From Mesorhizobium onobrychidis (GTDB taxonomy: Bacteria; Pseudomonadota; Alphaproteobacteria; Rhizobiales; Rhizobiaceae): a stretch of 64,000 nt of DNA. Below are positions 10,311 to 19,286 of this stretch, piece by piece. How positions within the stretch are numbered: the stretch's first letter is position 1; every line of letters begins with the position of its first letter. The notes under the pieces are model-generated. The model did no database searches and was not told the origin of the DNA. It worked only from the letters and a program-made list of their open reading frames with translations. The stretch is taken from NCBI RefSeq assembly GCF_024707545.1, contig NZ_CP062229.1:2027501-2091500 (forward strand). The letters run 5' to 3'. The translations under genes and the position numbers were made by a program.

Positions 10311-10719
10311 TGGAGTGCTGCTGGACACATGCTTCATCCTGTGGCTGTCAACGGAACAGCCGGTCGCGAGAACGGCGGTCGAGAAGGTGACCAGCGCGCG
10401 AAAAAATGGCGGCGTGATCGCCGTTTCCGTCATGTCCTCTTGGGAAATCGGAATGCTTGTCGCCAAAGGCCGACTCCCGTTTATCAAGTCGCCGCTCGCA
10501 TGGTTCGAACGGTTCGTGCAAACCGGGGCAACGAGTGTTGAGGGAGTCGACAGTGAGCTTTTAGTCGAGTCTTCTTTCCTGCCTGGCGTCGTTCACAATG
10601 ATCCGACTGACCGGATCATCATAGCTACGGCGCGTTCGAAGAACCTGGAGATTATCACCCGCGATCGGGCGATCCTCGCCTATGGCGCGGCTGGCTTCGT
10701 CAAAACAGTTCCTTGTTGA
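10300..10719 (+). CDS. PIN-domain ribonuclease toxin (VapC-like)
   Basis: A 139-residue PIN domain. The acidic metal-binding residues are all present: Asp9 (LLDTCFILWL), Glu49 (SSWEIGML), Asp101/Asp104 (HNDPTDRIIIATA) and Asp122 (TRDRAIL). An active magnesium-dependent RNase is therefore expected. The gene overlaps the HTH antitoxin and completes a type II toxin-antitoxin module. The module sits inside a metabolic operon, between the ligase and the aldehyde dehydrogenase, in the same orientation. The next gene starts only 15 bases later. Confidence 0.85.
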   Translation: MTTDGVLLDTCFILWLSTEQPVARTAVEKVTSARKNGGVIAVSVMSSWEIGMLVAKGRLPFIKSPLAWFERFVQTGATSVEGVDSELLVESSFLPGVVHNDPTDRIIIATARSKNLEIITRDRAILAYGAAGFVKTVPC

Positions 10720-10734
10720 TTTGGAGACGCTTAC

Positions 10735-12120
10735 TTGGAAACCGTGAAAATAAAATCCCCCGTCGATGGTTCGATCTATGCCGAACGGCCAATCGCCACG
10801 GATCAGGCGATCAATGCCGCGGTCGAGCGTGCCAAGGCGGCGCAGGAGAAATGGGCTGAGACGCCGATCGTCGAGCGCGGCAAATACATGCTTGCCATGC
10901 TGGAAGCGTTGGTCGCCATGACCGACGAGATCGTGCCGGAGATCGCCTGGCAGATGGGTCGTCCGGTGCGCTATGGCGGCGAGTTCGGCGGCGTCAGGGA
11001 ACGTACCAGCTACATGGTCGAGATCGCCGAAGCGGCACTCAAGCCGGTGATGGCCTCCAATCCGAAGGACGGGTTTCGCCGCTATGTGAAGAAGGTGCCG
11101 CTCGGCGTGGTCATGGTGATCGCGCCGTGGAACTATCCCTATCTCACCGCCGTCAATACCATTGTGCCGGCGCTGATGGCCGGCAGTGCCGTCATCCTCA
11201 AGCATGCGGCGCAGACGCTGCTGGTCGGCGAACGTTTTCAGCAGGCGTTCGACAAGGCAGGCCTGCCCAAGGGCCTGTTCCAGAACCTCGTCATGAACCA
11301 TGCGCAGACCGAAAAACTGCTCGGCTCGGGCAAGATCGACCATGTCAATTTCACCGGCTCGGTTGCCGGTGGCCGCGCCATCGAAAAGGCCGCGGCTGGC
11401 ACCTTCATGACGCTTGGTCTCGAGCTCGGCGGCAAGGACCCGGCCTACGTCCTGGCCGACGCCAAGATGGACCATGCCGTCGCCAACCTGGTCGACGGCG
11501 CCTTCTACAATTCCGGCCAGTGCTGCTGCGGCATCGAGCGCGTCTATGTCCACGAGAAAGTCTATGACGAGTTCGTCGAAGGCTTCATCGCCGAAACCAA
11601 GAACTATGTCGTCGGCAACCCGCTCGACCAGGCGACGACGATGGGGCCGATGGCACAGGCGCGCTTTGCCGACCTGATCCGCGAGCAAAAGGCCGAGGCG
11701 CTGCGCAAGGGTGCCAAGGCGCTCATCAACATGAAGGTTGCCAGCGACGAGCAAGGCTCGCCCTATCTGGCGCCGGAAGTGCTGACCGGGGTCGATCATC
11801 AGATGAACGTCATGCGCGAGGAAAGTTTTGGGCCGATCGTCGGCATCATGAAGGTGCGCAACGACGAAGAGGCGATCGCGCTGATGAACGACAGCCCCTA
11901 CGGGCTGACGGCCTCGATCTGGACGCGCGACACCGAGCATGCGGCGGCGATCGGCGACCGCGTCGAGACCGGCACCGTGTTCATGAACCGCTGCGACTAT
12001 CTCGATCCGGCGCTGGTCTGGACCGGCGTCAAGGACACCGGCAAGGGCGCGGCCCTGTCGGCCATCGGCTACGACAATCTGACCAGGCCGAAGTCATATC
12101 ACCTGCGTGAAGCCATCTGA
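10735..12120 (+). CDS. NAD(P)-dependent aldehyde dehydrogenase
   Basis: A 461-residue cytoplasmic ALDH. The best start is TTG at 10735 with GGAG about 8 bases ahead, giving the usual N-terminus (SPVDGSIYAERP). It carries the cofactor motif APWNYPY near 125, the general-base motif LELGGKDPAYV near 230, and catalytic Cys264 in the triple cysteine of NSGQCCCGIE. Together with the ligase and iron alcohol dehydrogenase it could oxidise a gamma-glutamyl amino-aldehyde to the acid, as PuuC and IpuI do in putrescine and isopropylamine breakdown. The rare start codon may reflect insertion of the toxin-antitoxin pair just upstream. Confidence 0.93.
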   Translation: METVKIKSPVDGSIYAERPIATDQAINAAVERAKAAQEKWAETPIVERGKYMLAMLEALVAMTDEIVPEIAWQMGRPVRYGGEFGGVRERTSYMVEIAEAALKPVMASNPKDGFRRYVKKVPLGVVMVIAPWNYPYLTAVNTIVPALMAGSAVILKHAAQTLLVGERFQQAFDKAGLPKGLFQNLVMNHAQTEKLLGSGKIDHVNFTGSVAGGRAIEKAAAGTFMTLGLELGGKDPAYVLADAKMDHAVANLVDGAFYNSGQCCCGIERVYVHEKVYDEFVEGFIAETKNYVVGNPLDQATTMGPMAQARFADLIREQKAEALRKGAKALINMKVASDEQGSPYLAPEVLTGVDHQMNVMREESFGPIVGIMKVRNDEEAIALMNDSPYGLTASIWTRDTEHAAAIGDRVETGTVFMNRCDYLDPALVWTGVKDTGKGAALSAIGYDNLTRPKSYHLREAI

Positions 12121-12137
12121 TTTTCTGAAAGATAAAA

Positions 12138-13310
12138 ATGTCAAAACTCATTTCCAAATGGAATTACCCGACAACCGTTCGCTTCGGTGCGGGACGCATC
12201 AAGGAATTGCCTGATGTGCTTGCTGCGACCGGCATCAAGCGGCCGCTGTTCGTTACGGATCCGGGGCTGGCCAAGTTGCCGGTGGTCGCCTCGACGCTGA
12301 AGATCCTCGACGACGCCGAGGTACCCTATGGCGTGTTTTCCGAGGTCAAGCCGAACCCGGTGGATTCCAACCTGACTGCCGGCATTGCCGCGTTCAAGAA
12401 GGGCAAGCATGACGGTGTCATCGCCTTCGGCGGCGGCTCGGCGCTCGACCTCGGCAAGCTGATCGCCTTCCAGGCCGGCCAGACGCGACCGGTCTGGGAT
12501 TTCGAGGATGTCGGCGACTGGTGGACGCGCGCCAATTCCGACGCGATCGCACCGATCATCGCCGTGCCGACGACGGCCGGTACCGGCTCGGAGGTCGGCC
12601 GCGCCGGCGTCATCACCAATGAAGCGACCCACACCAAGAAGGTCATCTTCCATCCGAAACTTTTGCCGGCCATCGTCATCGCCGATCCGGAACTGTCGGT
12701 CGGCATGCCGGGCTTCATTACCGCCGGCACCGGCATGGACGCGCTTGCTCACTGCCTCGAGGCCTATTGCGCGCCGGGCTATCATCCGATGGCCGACGGC
12801 ATCGCTGTCGAAGGCGTGCGGCTTGTCTTCGAGAACCTGCCGAAGGCCTTTGCCAACGGCAAGGATCTCGTCGCCCGCGCCCACATGATGAGTGCGGCCG
12901 CCATGGGCGCCGCCGCCTTCCAGAAAGGGCTGGGCGCGATCCACTCGCTGTCGCATCCGATCGGCGCGCTCTACGATACCCATCACGGCATGACCAACGC
13001 CGTGTTCATGCCTTATGTGCTGGCCTTCAACCGCGACGCCATCGAGGTGCGCATCGCCCGGCTCGCGGCATATTGCGGCATCAAGGGCGGCTTCGACGGC
13101 TTCGCTAAGGCCGTCATCAAGCTGCGTAAGGAATTGAAGGTGCCGCACGCGCTGCCGGGCCTGATCAAGGGGCTCGACATGGACAAGAAGCGCAAGGGCC
13201 TGATCGCCGACATGGCGGTGGTCGATCCGACCGCCGGCGGCAACCCGGTCAAGCTGACCAGGAAGGCGGCGCTGACGCTGCTCGACAATGCCATTGCCGG
13301 CACCGTCTGA
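12138..13310 (+). CDS. Iron-type (group III) alcohol dehydrogenase
   Basis: A 390-residue protein of the Fe-ADH family. It shows the NAD-binding GGGSALDLGK (residues about 95-104), TTAGTGSEV near 147, and metal-ligand segments AGTGMDALAHCLEAY and SLSHPIGALYDTHHG. It follows the aldehyde dehydrogenase by 17 bases. An alcohol dehydrogenase plus an aldehyde dehydrogenase would convert a terminal hydroxyl to an acid, so the operon's amine substrate probably carries an alcohol group, as ethanolamine or alaninol does. A small hairpin spans the stop codon (ACCGTC-TGA-GACGGT) and is followed by TTTC. Confidence 0.93.
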   Translation: MSKLISKWNYPTTVRFGAGRIKELPDVLAATGIKRPLFVTDPGLAKLPVVASTLKILDDAEVPYGVFSEVKPNPVDSNLTAGIAAFKKGKHDGVIAFGGGSALDLGKLIAFQAGQTRPVWDFEDVGDWWTRANSDAIAPIIAVPTTAGTGSEVGRAGVITNEATHTKKVIFHPKLLPAIVIADPELSVGMPGFITAGTGMDALAHCLEAYCAPGYHPMADGIAVEGVRLVFENLPKAFANGKDLVARAHMMSAAAMGAAAFQKGLGAIHSLSHPIGALYDTHHGMTNAVFMPYVLAFNRDAIEVRIARLAAYCGIKGGFDGFAKAVIKLRKELKVPHALPGLIKGLDMDKKRKGLIADMAVVDPTAGGNPVKLTRKAALTLLDNAIAGTV

Positions 13311-13552
13311 GACGGTTTTCGCGCCGGAAATTGATCTGGGAAATGAGGGCGAAGAAAGGGGAAAGGATGAAAGGTAAGACCGAAATTCATTAGCCGGAAA
13401 AAGAATCGCGGAGCGATTGCTACAGTCGGTTAAAAAGAGTTTACTTTTTCGTACTGCAGGGCATCGCTTCCACAAAGCTTTCATCGGGCTGTCACACGAA
13501 AACGATACCGCATCGCAGGCGTCCAACGGCGTCAGTTCAACGGAGAGAACAC

Positions 13553-14659
13553 ATGTTCAAATTCACGGGAAAAGTGCTTTCCCTTACGGCCGTCGCCCTG
13601 ATGGCGACCTCTGCCATCTCGTCGGCGCAGTCCATGGATGAACTGGTCGCCGCTGCCAAGGCGGAAGGCCAGCTCACCACCATCGCGCTGCCGCACAGCT
13701 GGTGCGGCTACGGCGACGTCATCGCCAGCTTCAAGGCGAAGTATCCGGAAATCACAATCAACGAGCTCAATCCTGATGCCGGCTCCGGCGACGAGATCGA
13801 GGCGATCAAGGCCAACAAGGACAATAAGGGCCCGCAGGCGCCTGATGTCATCGACGTCGGCCTGTCTTTTGGCCCGTCCGCCAAGGCAGACAGCCTGATC
13901 CAGCCCTACAAGGTGTCGACTTGGGATACGATCCCTGACAGCGCCAAGGATGCCGATGGCTACTGGTACGGCGACTACTATGGCGTGCTCGCCTTCGGCG
14001 TGAACAAGGCCGTCGTGCAGAACGCACCACAGGACTGGGCTGACCTGCAGAAGCCGGAATACGCCAACTCGGTGGCGCTCGCCGGTGACCCGCGTACGTC
14101 GAACAACGCCGTCATATCGGTTTACGCCTCGGGCCTCGCGGCTGGCGGTACCGCCGGCCAGGACGCCGCCGCCAAGGGTCTGCAGTTCTTCAAGCAGCTC
14201 AACGATGCCGGCAACTTCGTGCCGGTCGAGGGTGAAGCGGCAGCTGTCGCCCAGGGCACGACACCAATCGTGATGAACTGGGACTACAACCTGCTTGCCA
14301 TGCGCGACAAGATGGCCGGCAATCCGGAAATCGAAATCGTCGTGCCAAAGGGAGCGGTGGTCGCGGGCGTCTACGTACAGGCGATCAGCGCCTATGCGCC
14401 GCATCCGAACGCCGCCAAGCTGTGGATGGAGTATCTGTATTCAGACGAAGGCCAGCTCGGCTGGCTGAAGGGCTACTGCCACCCGATCCGCTTCAATGAC
14501 CTCGCCAAGAAGGGCGTGATCCCGAAGGAGATGCTGGACAAGCTGCCGGCCGCCGAGACCTACGAAAAAGCGATATTCCCAACCTTGGAGGAACAGAACG
14601 CTGCCAAGAAGGAAATCAGCACGAACTGGGATGCCATCGTTGGCGCCGTCGTGAAGTAA
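13553..14659 (+). CDS. ABC transporter periplasmic substrate-binding protein (family 1)
   Basis: A 368-residue protein with a Sec signal peptide (about residues 1-25, ending in SSAQS). The mature protein has the PotD/AfuA-type layout (APDVIDVGLSFGP near 98, YGDYYGVLAFGVNKA near 140). It would capture a small polyamine-like, amino-acid-like or metal-chelate ligand in the periplasm. It begins a four-gene importer operon 242 bases after the alcohol dehydrogenase, whose catabolic operon it may serve. An AACGGAGAGAAC ribosome-binding region precedes the ATG. Confidence 0.92.
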   Translation: MFKFTGKVLSLTAVALMATSAISSAQSMDELVAAAKAEGQLTTIALPHSWCGYGDVIASFKAKYPEITINELNPDAGSGDEIEAIKANKDNKGPQAPDVIDVGLSFGPSAKADSLIQPYKVSTWDTIPDSAKDADGYWYGDYYGVLAFGVNKAVVQNAPQDWADLQKPEYANSVALAGDPRTSNNAVISVYASGLAAGGTAGQDAAAKGLQFFKQLNDAGNFVPVEGEAAAVAQGTTPIVMNWDYNLLAMRDKMAGNPEIEIVVPKGAVVAGVYVQAISAYAPHPNAAKLWMEYLYSDEGQLGWLKGYCHPIRFNDLAKKGVIPKEMLDKLPAAETYEKAIFPTLEEQNAAKKEISTNWDAIVGAVVK

Positions 14660-14661
14660 TT

Positions 14662-14699
14662 CATAGGGCGCTGGCCGGTTCGCCGCCCGGCGCCCTATG
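14662..14699 (+). terminator. 10-bp hairpin between binding-protein and permease genes
   Basis: CATAGGGCGC and GCGCCCTATG form a perfect 10-bp stem in the 57-base gap after the binding-protein gene. No T-run follows. It probably blocks 3' exonucleases and keeps the binding-protein mRNA more abundant than the permease part, as REP hairpins do in malE-malF. Confidence 0.65.
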
Positions 14700-14716
14700 C
14701 CAACTTCGGGAATTCC

Positions 14717-15625
14717 ATGGCAGACTCCACAATGTCCCAGACAGCCAGCGTCAGCCCTGGCGCGCCGGAGATCAGCCGCCTTCGGCTGCCACTGCATTGG
14801 TTAGGCGTAACTCCGTTCTTCGTTTTTGCGCTGGTCTTTCTGATCTTGCCCACGGTCGGGCTGATCGCGGGCGCGTTCAAAAACGCAGCCGGCGACTACA
14901 CGTTCGACAACATCATAGCGTTGTCGCAACCCAAGCTCGCCGCGGCCTATTGGGTATCCATTCAGATCAGCTTTGTCTCTGCGGTCCTTGGCGCCTTGAT
15001 CGGCCTGGCAATGGCGGTGGCAGTGGTTCGCGGCGGCTTGCCGCCGTGGTTACGCTCGGCAACCTTGACCTTCTCGGGCGTCGCCTCGAATTTTGCCGGC
15101 GTACCGCTGGCATTCTCGTTCATCGCGACTCTAGGTCGGCTCGGAGTGGCGACGATCCTGTTGCGAGACATTTTCGGAATTAACATCTATTCGCTCGGCT
15201 TCAGTATCTTTTCGTTTTGGGGCCTGATCCTCACCTACCTCTATTTCCAGATTCCATTGATGATCGTCATCATCACGCCGGCGGTCGATGGGTTGAAGAA
15301 GGAATGGGGCGAAGCTGCCGCCACGCTCGGGGCAACCAATTGGCAATATTGGCGCATGGTGGTCATCCCGGTGTTATGGCCGAGCTTTCTCGGTACGACG
15401 GTCCTCCTCTTTGCCAACGCGTTCGGGGCGGTCGCAACGGCCTATGCACTGACGGGGCCGTCACTCAACATCGTGCCAATCCAGCTGTTCGCGCAGATTC
15501 GCGGCGACGTGCTTTACAATCCGAATCTAGGTTATGCGCTTGCATTCGGCATGATAGTCATCACCGGCCTGGCCAATCTCTTCTATATTTTGTTCCAACG
15601 GCGAGCCGAACGGTGGCTGAAATGA
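14717..15625 (+). CDS. ABC transporter permease (PotB/FbpB-like), first subunit
   Basis: A 302-residue inner-membrane protein with six predicted helices. The EAA loop that contacts the ATPase is visible as EWGEAAATLGATNWQYWRMVVIP-type sequence near residue 198, read here as GEAAATLGATNWQYW. It pairs with the next gene, whose ATG overlaps its stop codon. Hand counts give about 47% GC in parts of this gene (15181-15300), well below most of the window, which hints at a different history or relaxed codon use. Confidence 0.9.
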   Translation: MADSTMSQTASVSPGAPEISRLRLPLHWLGVTPFFVFALVFLILPTVGLIAGAFKNAAGDYTFDNIIALSQPKLAAAYWVSIQISFVSAVLGALIGLAMAVAVVRGGLPPWLRSATLTFSGVASNFAGVPLAFSFIATLGRLGVATILLRDIFGINIYSLGFSIFSFWGLILTYLYFQIPLMIVIITPAVDGLKKEWGEAAATLGATNWQYWRMVVIPVLWPSFLGTTVLLFANAFGAVATAYALTGPSLNIVPIQLFAQIRGDVLYNPNLGYALAFGMIVITGLANLFYILFQRRAERWLK

Positions 15626-16416
15626 AGCAAGGCAGCCGTTTTTGGGCTTGGCTCGTTTTTGGCGTGGGAACCACCTATTTTATCCTGCCGCTTTTGGCGA
15701 CCTTTGAATTCTCTTTGCGTAAGCGGCGAGGGGAATACTCCTTTGACGCCTACCGCTCAGTCTTCGGAGATCCGAATTTCCAGACGACATTTACCTATTC
15801 CGTCGTTGTGGCGGTCTTTACCATTCTTTTGGGCGTGCTCCTCGTTGTACCGACGGCCTACTGGATACGGCTGCGGCTACCGCATCTGCGGCCGGTCGTA
15901 GAGTTCATCACCCTGCTGCCGCTGGTTATCCCCGCTATCGTCATCGTCTTCGGTTACATCAGAATGTTCGGGTCGAATTCAACGCTGCCTTTTCTGGCGA
16001 CAGCGCGCGGCACCGATGCTCTGCTGGTCATCGGCTATGCAGTGCTGGCGCTGCCCTATATGTACCGGGCGGTCGATACCGGTCTCAGGACCATCGACGT
16101 CAGAACGCTCACCGAAGCCGCACAAATCCTCGGCGCCGGCTGGACCACCATCATCGCTCGCATCATCCTGCCGAACGTACTGATCGCTGTCTTATCCGGC
16201 GCGTTCCTGAGTTTTGCCATCGTCATCGGCGAGTTCACCATGGCGTCGCTGCTGAATCGCCCGGCCTTCGGCCCCTATCTGCAGAACATCGGCGCCAACA
16301 GTGCCTATGAGCCGTCGGCACTGGCGCTCATTTCGTTCGCCATCACCTGGGGCTGCATGTCGCTGATCCAGATCCTGTCGCGTTTTGCGCCGCGATCGGC
16401 GAACCGGCCAAACTGA
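15622..16416 (+). CDS. ABC transporter permease (PotC/FbpB-like), second subunit
   Basis: A 264-residue inner-membrane protein starting at the ATG of an ATGA overlap with the first permease. It has six predicted helices and the EAA loop LTEAAQILGAGWTTIIARI near residue 155. The first 240 bases are only about 50-55% GC, while the last third is as GC-rich as the neighbours. With the other permease it forms the membrane channel of a type I importer. Confidence 0.9.
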   Translation: MKQGSRFWAWLVFGVGTTYFILPLLATFEFSLRKRRGEYSFDAYRSVFGDPNFQTTFTYSVVVAVFTILLGVLLVVPTAYWIRLRLPHLRPVVEFITLLPLVIPAIVIVFGYIRMFGSNSTLPFLATARGTDALLVIGYAVLALPYMYRAVDTGLRTIDVRTLTEAAQILGAGWTTIIARIILPNVLIAVLSGAFLSFAIVIGEFTMASLLNRPAFGPYLQNIGANSAYEPSALALISFAITWGCMSLIQILSRFAPRSANRPN

Positions 16417-16445
16417 TCGAAAAAGTACTGACCGAAAGAAAAGCC

Positions 16446-17510
16446 ATGGCCGAGCCATTCCTCTCCATCCAGCAGGTTCGAAAAGCCTTCGGCGCCACCA
16501 CCGTCGTCCAGGATTTCAACCTCGACGTCAAACCGGGCGAATTCGTCTCGTTCCTCGGGCCGTCGGGCTGCGGCAAGACGACGGTGCTGCGCATGGTCGC
16601 CGGCTTCGAGGAGCCGAGCGCCGGCAAGATCGTCGTGGCCGGCAAGGACATCACCCGGCTCAAGCCCAACCAGCGCAATATCGGTATGGTGTTCCAGGCC
16701 TACGCGCTGTTTCCGAACCTGACCGTGGCGCAGAACATCGGCTTCGGGCTGAAGGTCGCGGGCATGCCTAAGGCCGATGCCGACAGGCGCGTTGCCGAGA
16801 TGCTCGACCTCATCAAGCTGCCGCAGATGGGCGACCGCTATCCCTATCAGCTCTCCGGCGGCCAGCAGCAGCGTATCGCGCTGGCGCGGGCGATTGCGCC
16901 GAAGCCGAAGCTCCTGCTGCTCGACGAACCGCTGTCGGCGCTCGACGCCAAGGTGCGCGTGTCGCTGCGCGAGGAAATCCGCTCAATCCAGAAGAAGCTC
17001 GGCATCACCACCGTCTTCGTCACCCACGACCAGGAAGAGGCGCTGTCGATCTCCGACCGCATCGCTGTCATGTATGGCGGCAAGGCCGAGCAGGTCGGCA
17101 CGCCGTTCGAGATCTACAACCGGCCGGCGACCAAGTTCGTCGCCAATTTCGTCGGCACGCTGAACGTGCTCGAAGGCACCGTCACCGACGCGGCGTCAGG
17201 CAAGGTGCGCGTCAATTCGCAAGAGGTCTCGCTGCAGGGAAAGCTCAACGGCTCCAAGTCCGGCGACACGCTGTCGCTGGCGCTGCGGCCCGAGGCGATT
17301 TCGCTCGGCCGCCATCCCGGCCGCGACTCCAGTCTTTCGGGCGAGATCACCGAAGTGCATTTCCTCGGCTCGGTCATTCGGGTTCGAGTCGGCATCGGCG
17401 GCAGCACGGTGTCGCTCGACACGTTCAACAGCCCGGCCACCCCGCCGCCCGCCGTCGGCGAAAAGGCCGAGATTTCCTTCTCGTCGGGCGACATGCTGGT
17501 GCTGCATTAG
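16446..17510 (+). CDS. ABC transporter ATP-binding protein (PotA/FbpC-like)
   Basis: A 354-residue cytoplasmic ATPase. Walker A is GPSGCGKTT (residues about 38-46), the Q-loop is near 85, the signature is LSGGQQQRIALARA near 137, Walker B is LLLLDEPLSALDAKV and the switch His lies in FVTHDQEEA. The C-terminal 110 residues form a TOBE domain as in polyamine and iron(III) importers. It energises the two permeases upstream and completes the importer. Confidence 0.95.
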   Translation: MAEPFLSIQQVRKAFGATTVVQDFNLDVKPGEFVSFLGPSGCGKTTVLRMVAGFEEPSAGKIVVAGKDITRLKPNQRNIGMVFQAYALFPNLTVAQNIGFGLKVAGMPKADADRRVAEMLDLIKLPQMGDRYPYQLSGGQQQRIALARAIAPKPKLLLLDEPLSALDAKVRVSLREEIRSIQKKLGITTVFVTHDQEEALSISDRIAVMYGGKAEQVGTPFEIYNRPATKFVANFVGTLNVLEGTVTDAASGKVRVNSQEVSLQGKLNGSKSGDTLSLALRPEAISLGRHPGRDSSLSGEITEVHFLGSVIRVRVGIGGSTVSLDTFNSPATPPPAVGEKAEISFSSGDMLVLH

Positions 17511-17627
17511 GGGAAGAGTGAATAGTGAATGGTCACTTTGCGCGCCGAAATTTCTCTGCAAGCCAGCACCCGAAGCCGTCGCCTTTTTTGCAGTGCCAAT
17601 CGCCCGGCTTCGCCGCTACGATGAGGC

Positions 17628-19178
17628 ATGGCGCTTTTTGAGCTGACCCTTGTTCTCTTACTGATCGCCGTCGCGCTGACGGCGCTGTCGCGGCGTCTCC
17701 AGGTCCCCTATCCGTCGTTGCTGGCGTTGGCAGGCGCAGGCATCGCCTTCCTGCCGTTTGCGCCGACCATCGAGATCGATCCCGAACTGGCCCTCGCCTT
17801 GTTCATCGCGCCGGTGCTTCTTGACGCGGCCTACGACACGTCGCTGCGCGATCTCAATCGCTATCGGCTGCCGCTCGCCTTGCTGGCGCTCGGCGCCGTC
17901 GTCTTCACCACCGTGGCTGTGGCGCTGGTCGGCTGGAAAATGGCAGGCCTGCCCATAGCTGCGGCCATCGCCCTCGGCGCCATTGTGGCGCCGCCCGACG
18001 CGGTTGCGGCATCGGCCGTGCTTGGGCAGTTCAAGGTGCCGCACCGCGTCACCGCCATCCTGCAAGGCGAAAGCCTGCTCAACGACGCCACCGCGCTACT
18101 GATCTACCGGATATCGGTTTCGGCAACCATCGGCTCGGTCATGCTGAGCGACGCCGTTCCGACGATCCTGCTATCGACGGTCGGCAGCCTTGCTGCCGGT
18201 TATGTGCTCGGCCGTTTCTCGCTGCTGATGCTAACCCGTATCGAGGATGCGGCAAGCAGCACGGTGGTGCAGTTTGCAGGAACATTCGGGGTCTGGATCC
18301 TGGCCGACAAGCTCGGCCTTTCCGCCATCATCACCATCGTCGTCTATGCCATGACCATAGCGCGCACGGCACCGCGCCGCATGTCGGCGAGAAAGCGCGT
18401 CAGCACCTATTCGGTCTGGGAGTCGGCGGTCTTTGTGCTCAACGTGCTGGCTTTCGTCCTCATGGGCCTGCAGGCACGAACGATCGTCGAGCGGCTCGCC
18501 GGTGCCGGACAACTCGACGCCTTCGTGTTTGCCGCAGTGGTTCTCGCCGTCGTCATCGTTTCGCGTCTTGTCTGGGTCCTGGGCTGCGGCGCGATCATCA
18601 GATGGTTTGCCCGCTTCGGCGACGCGGAACAGCGCAGAGAAGCGCCGTCATTTCGCGGCGGCGTGCTTATCGGCTGGTGCGGCATGCGTGGCCTGGTGAC
18701 CTTGGTGGCGGCATTTGCCTTGCCGGCGGATTTTCCCGGCCGCGACCCGATCGTGCTCGCTGCCTTCACCGTCGTCCTCGGCACGCTGGTGTTGCAAGGC
18801 ATGAGCCTGAAGCCGCTGCTGCGCTGGCTTGACCTCGATCCGGACGTGACGATCGACCGGGAGGTTGCGCAGGCACGCGTCGCCATCATGCAGGCCGCAC
18901 TGGACATATTGAGCGGCAAGACATCGAGTGCCGCAGCGGCGGTGCGCGAGCAATATACCGCCCAGCGCACGATCGCTGAAAATCCGGAGGACGCCCAGGC
19001 GGCGACCGAGTACGACAGGTTGCGCCTCTACGCCATCAAGAGCCAGCGCGACGCGCTGGAAAGGATGCGCCGCGACGGGACAATCGGCGACGAAGCCTAT
19101 CATCGTCTGGAGGAAGAAATCGACTGGTCGGAATTGGCCGCTTCCCCGCCCGGGCGGTTCCAGCCGCTGACGACTTAG
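17628..19178 (+). CDS. CPA1-family Na+/H+ antiporter
   Basis: A 516-residue protein with about 12 hydrophobic helices in residues 1-410 and a cytoplasmic tail rich in charged residues. The ion-site motif is NDATALLIY near 150 (LNDATAL replaces the usual LNDG/AxA form), with APPDAVAA near 122 and the conserved GWCGMRGLVTL near 345. It would exchange sodium or potassium for protons across the inner membrane for pH and salt control. It is probably transcribed alone, 117 bases after the ABC operon. Confidence 0.9.
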   Translation: MALFELTLVLLLIAVALTALSRRLQVPYPSLLALAGAGIAFLPFAPTIEIDPELALALFIAPVLLDAAYDTSLRDLNRYRLPLALLALGAVVFTTVAVALVGWKMAGLPIAAAIALGAIVAPPDAVAASAVLGQFKVPHRVTAILQGESLLNDATALLIYRISVSATIGSVMLSDAVPTILLSTVGSLAAGYVLGRFSLLMLTRIEDAASSTVVQFAGTFGVWILADKLGLSAIITIVVYAMTIARTAPRRMSARKRVSTYSVWESAVFVLNVLAFVLMGLQARTIVERLAGAGQLDAFVFAAVVLAVVIVSRLVWVLGCGAIIRWFARFGDAEQRREAPSFRGGVLIGWCGMRGLVTLVAAFALPADFPGRDPIVLAAFTVVLGTLVLQGMSLKPLLRWLDLDPDVTIDREVAQARVAIMQAALDILSGKTSSAAAAVREQYTAQRTIAENPEDAQAATEYDRLRLYAIKSQRDALERMRRDGTIGDEAYHRLEEEIDWSELAASPPGRFQPLTT

Positions 19179-19286
19179 GCGGGGCGCAGGCAAGCTGCCG
19201 CCTGGCCCAGCCCCGTCATCCGCCCGGCACATTGCAACCAATTCGCCGATCCGCTACTGCCACCACGAAATTGAGCCGGATAAGCA

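Noticed and set aside
10561..11940. 459-residue minus-strand frame
   Set aside because: It is antisense to the aldehyde dehydrogenase, which has complete catalytic motifs.
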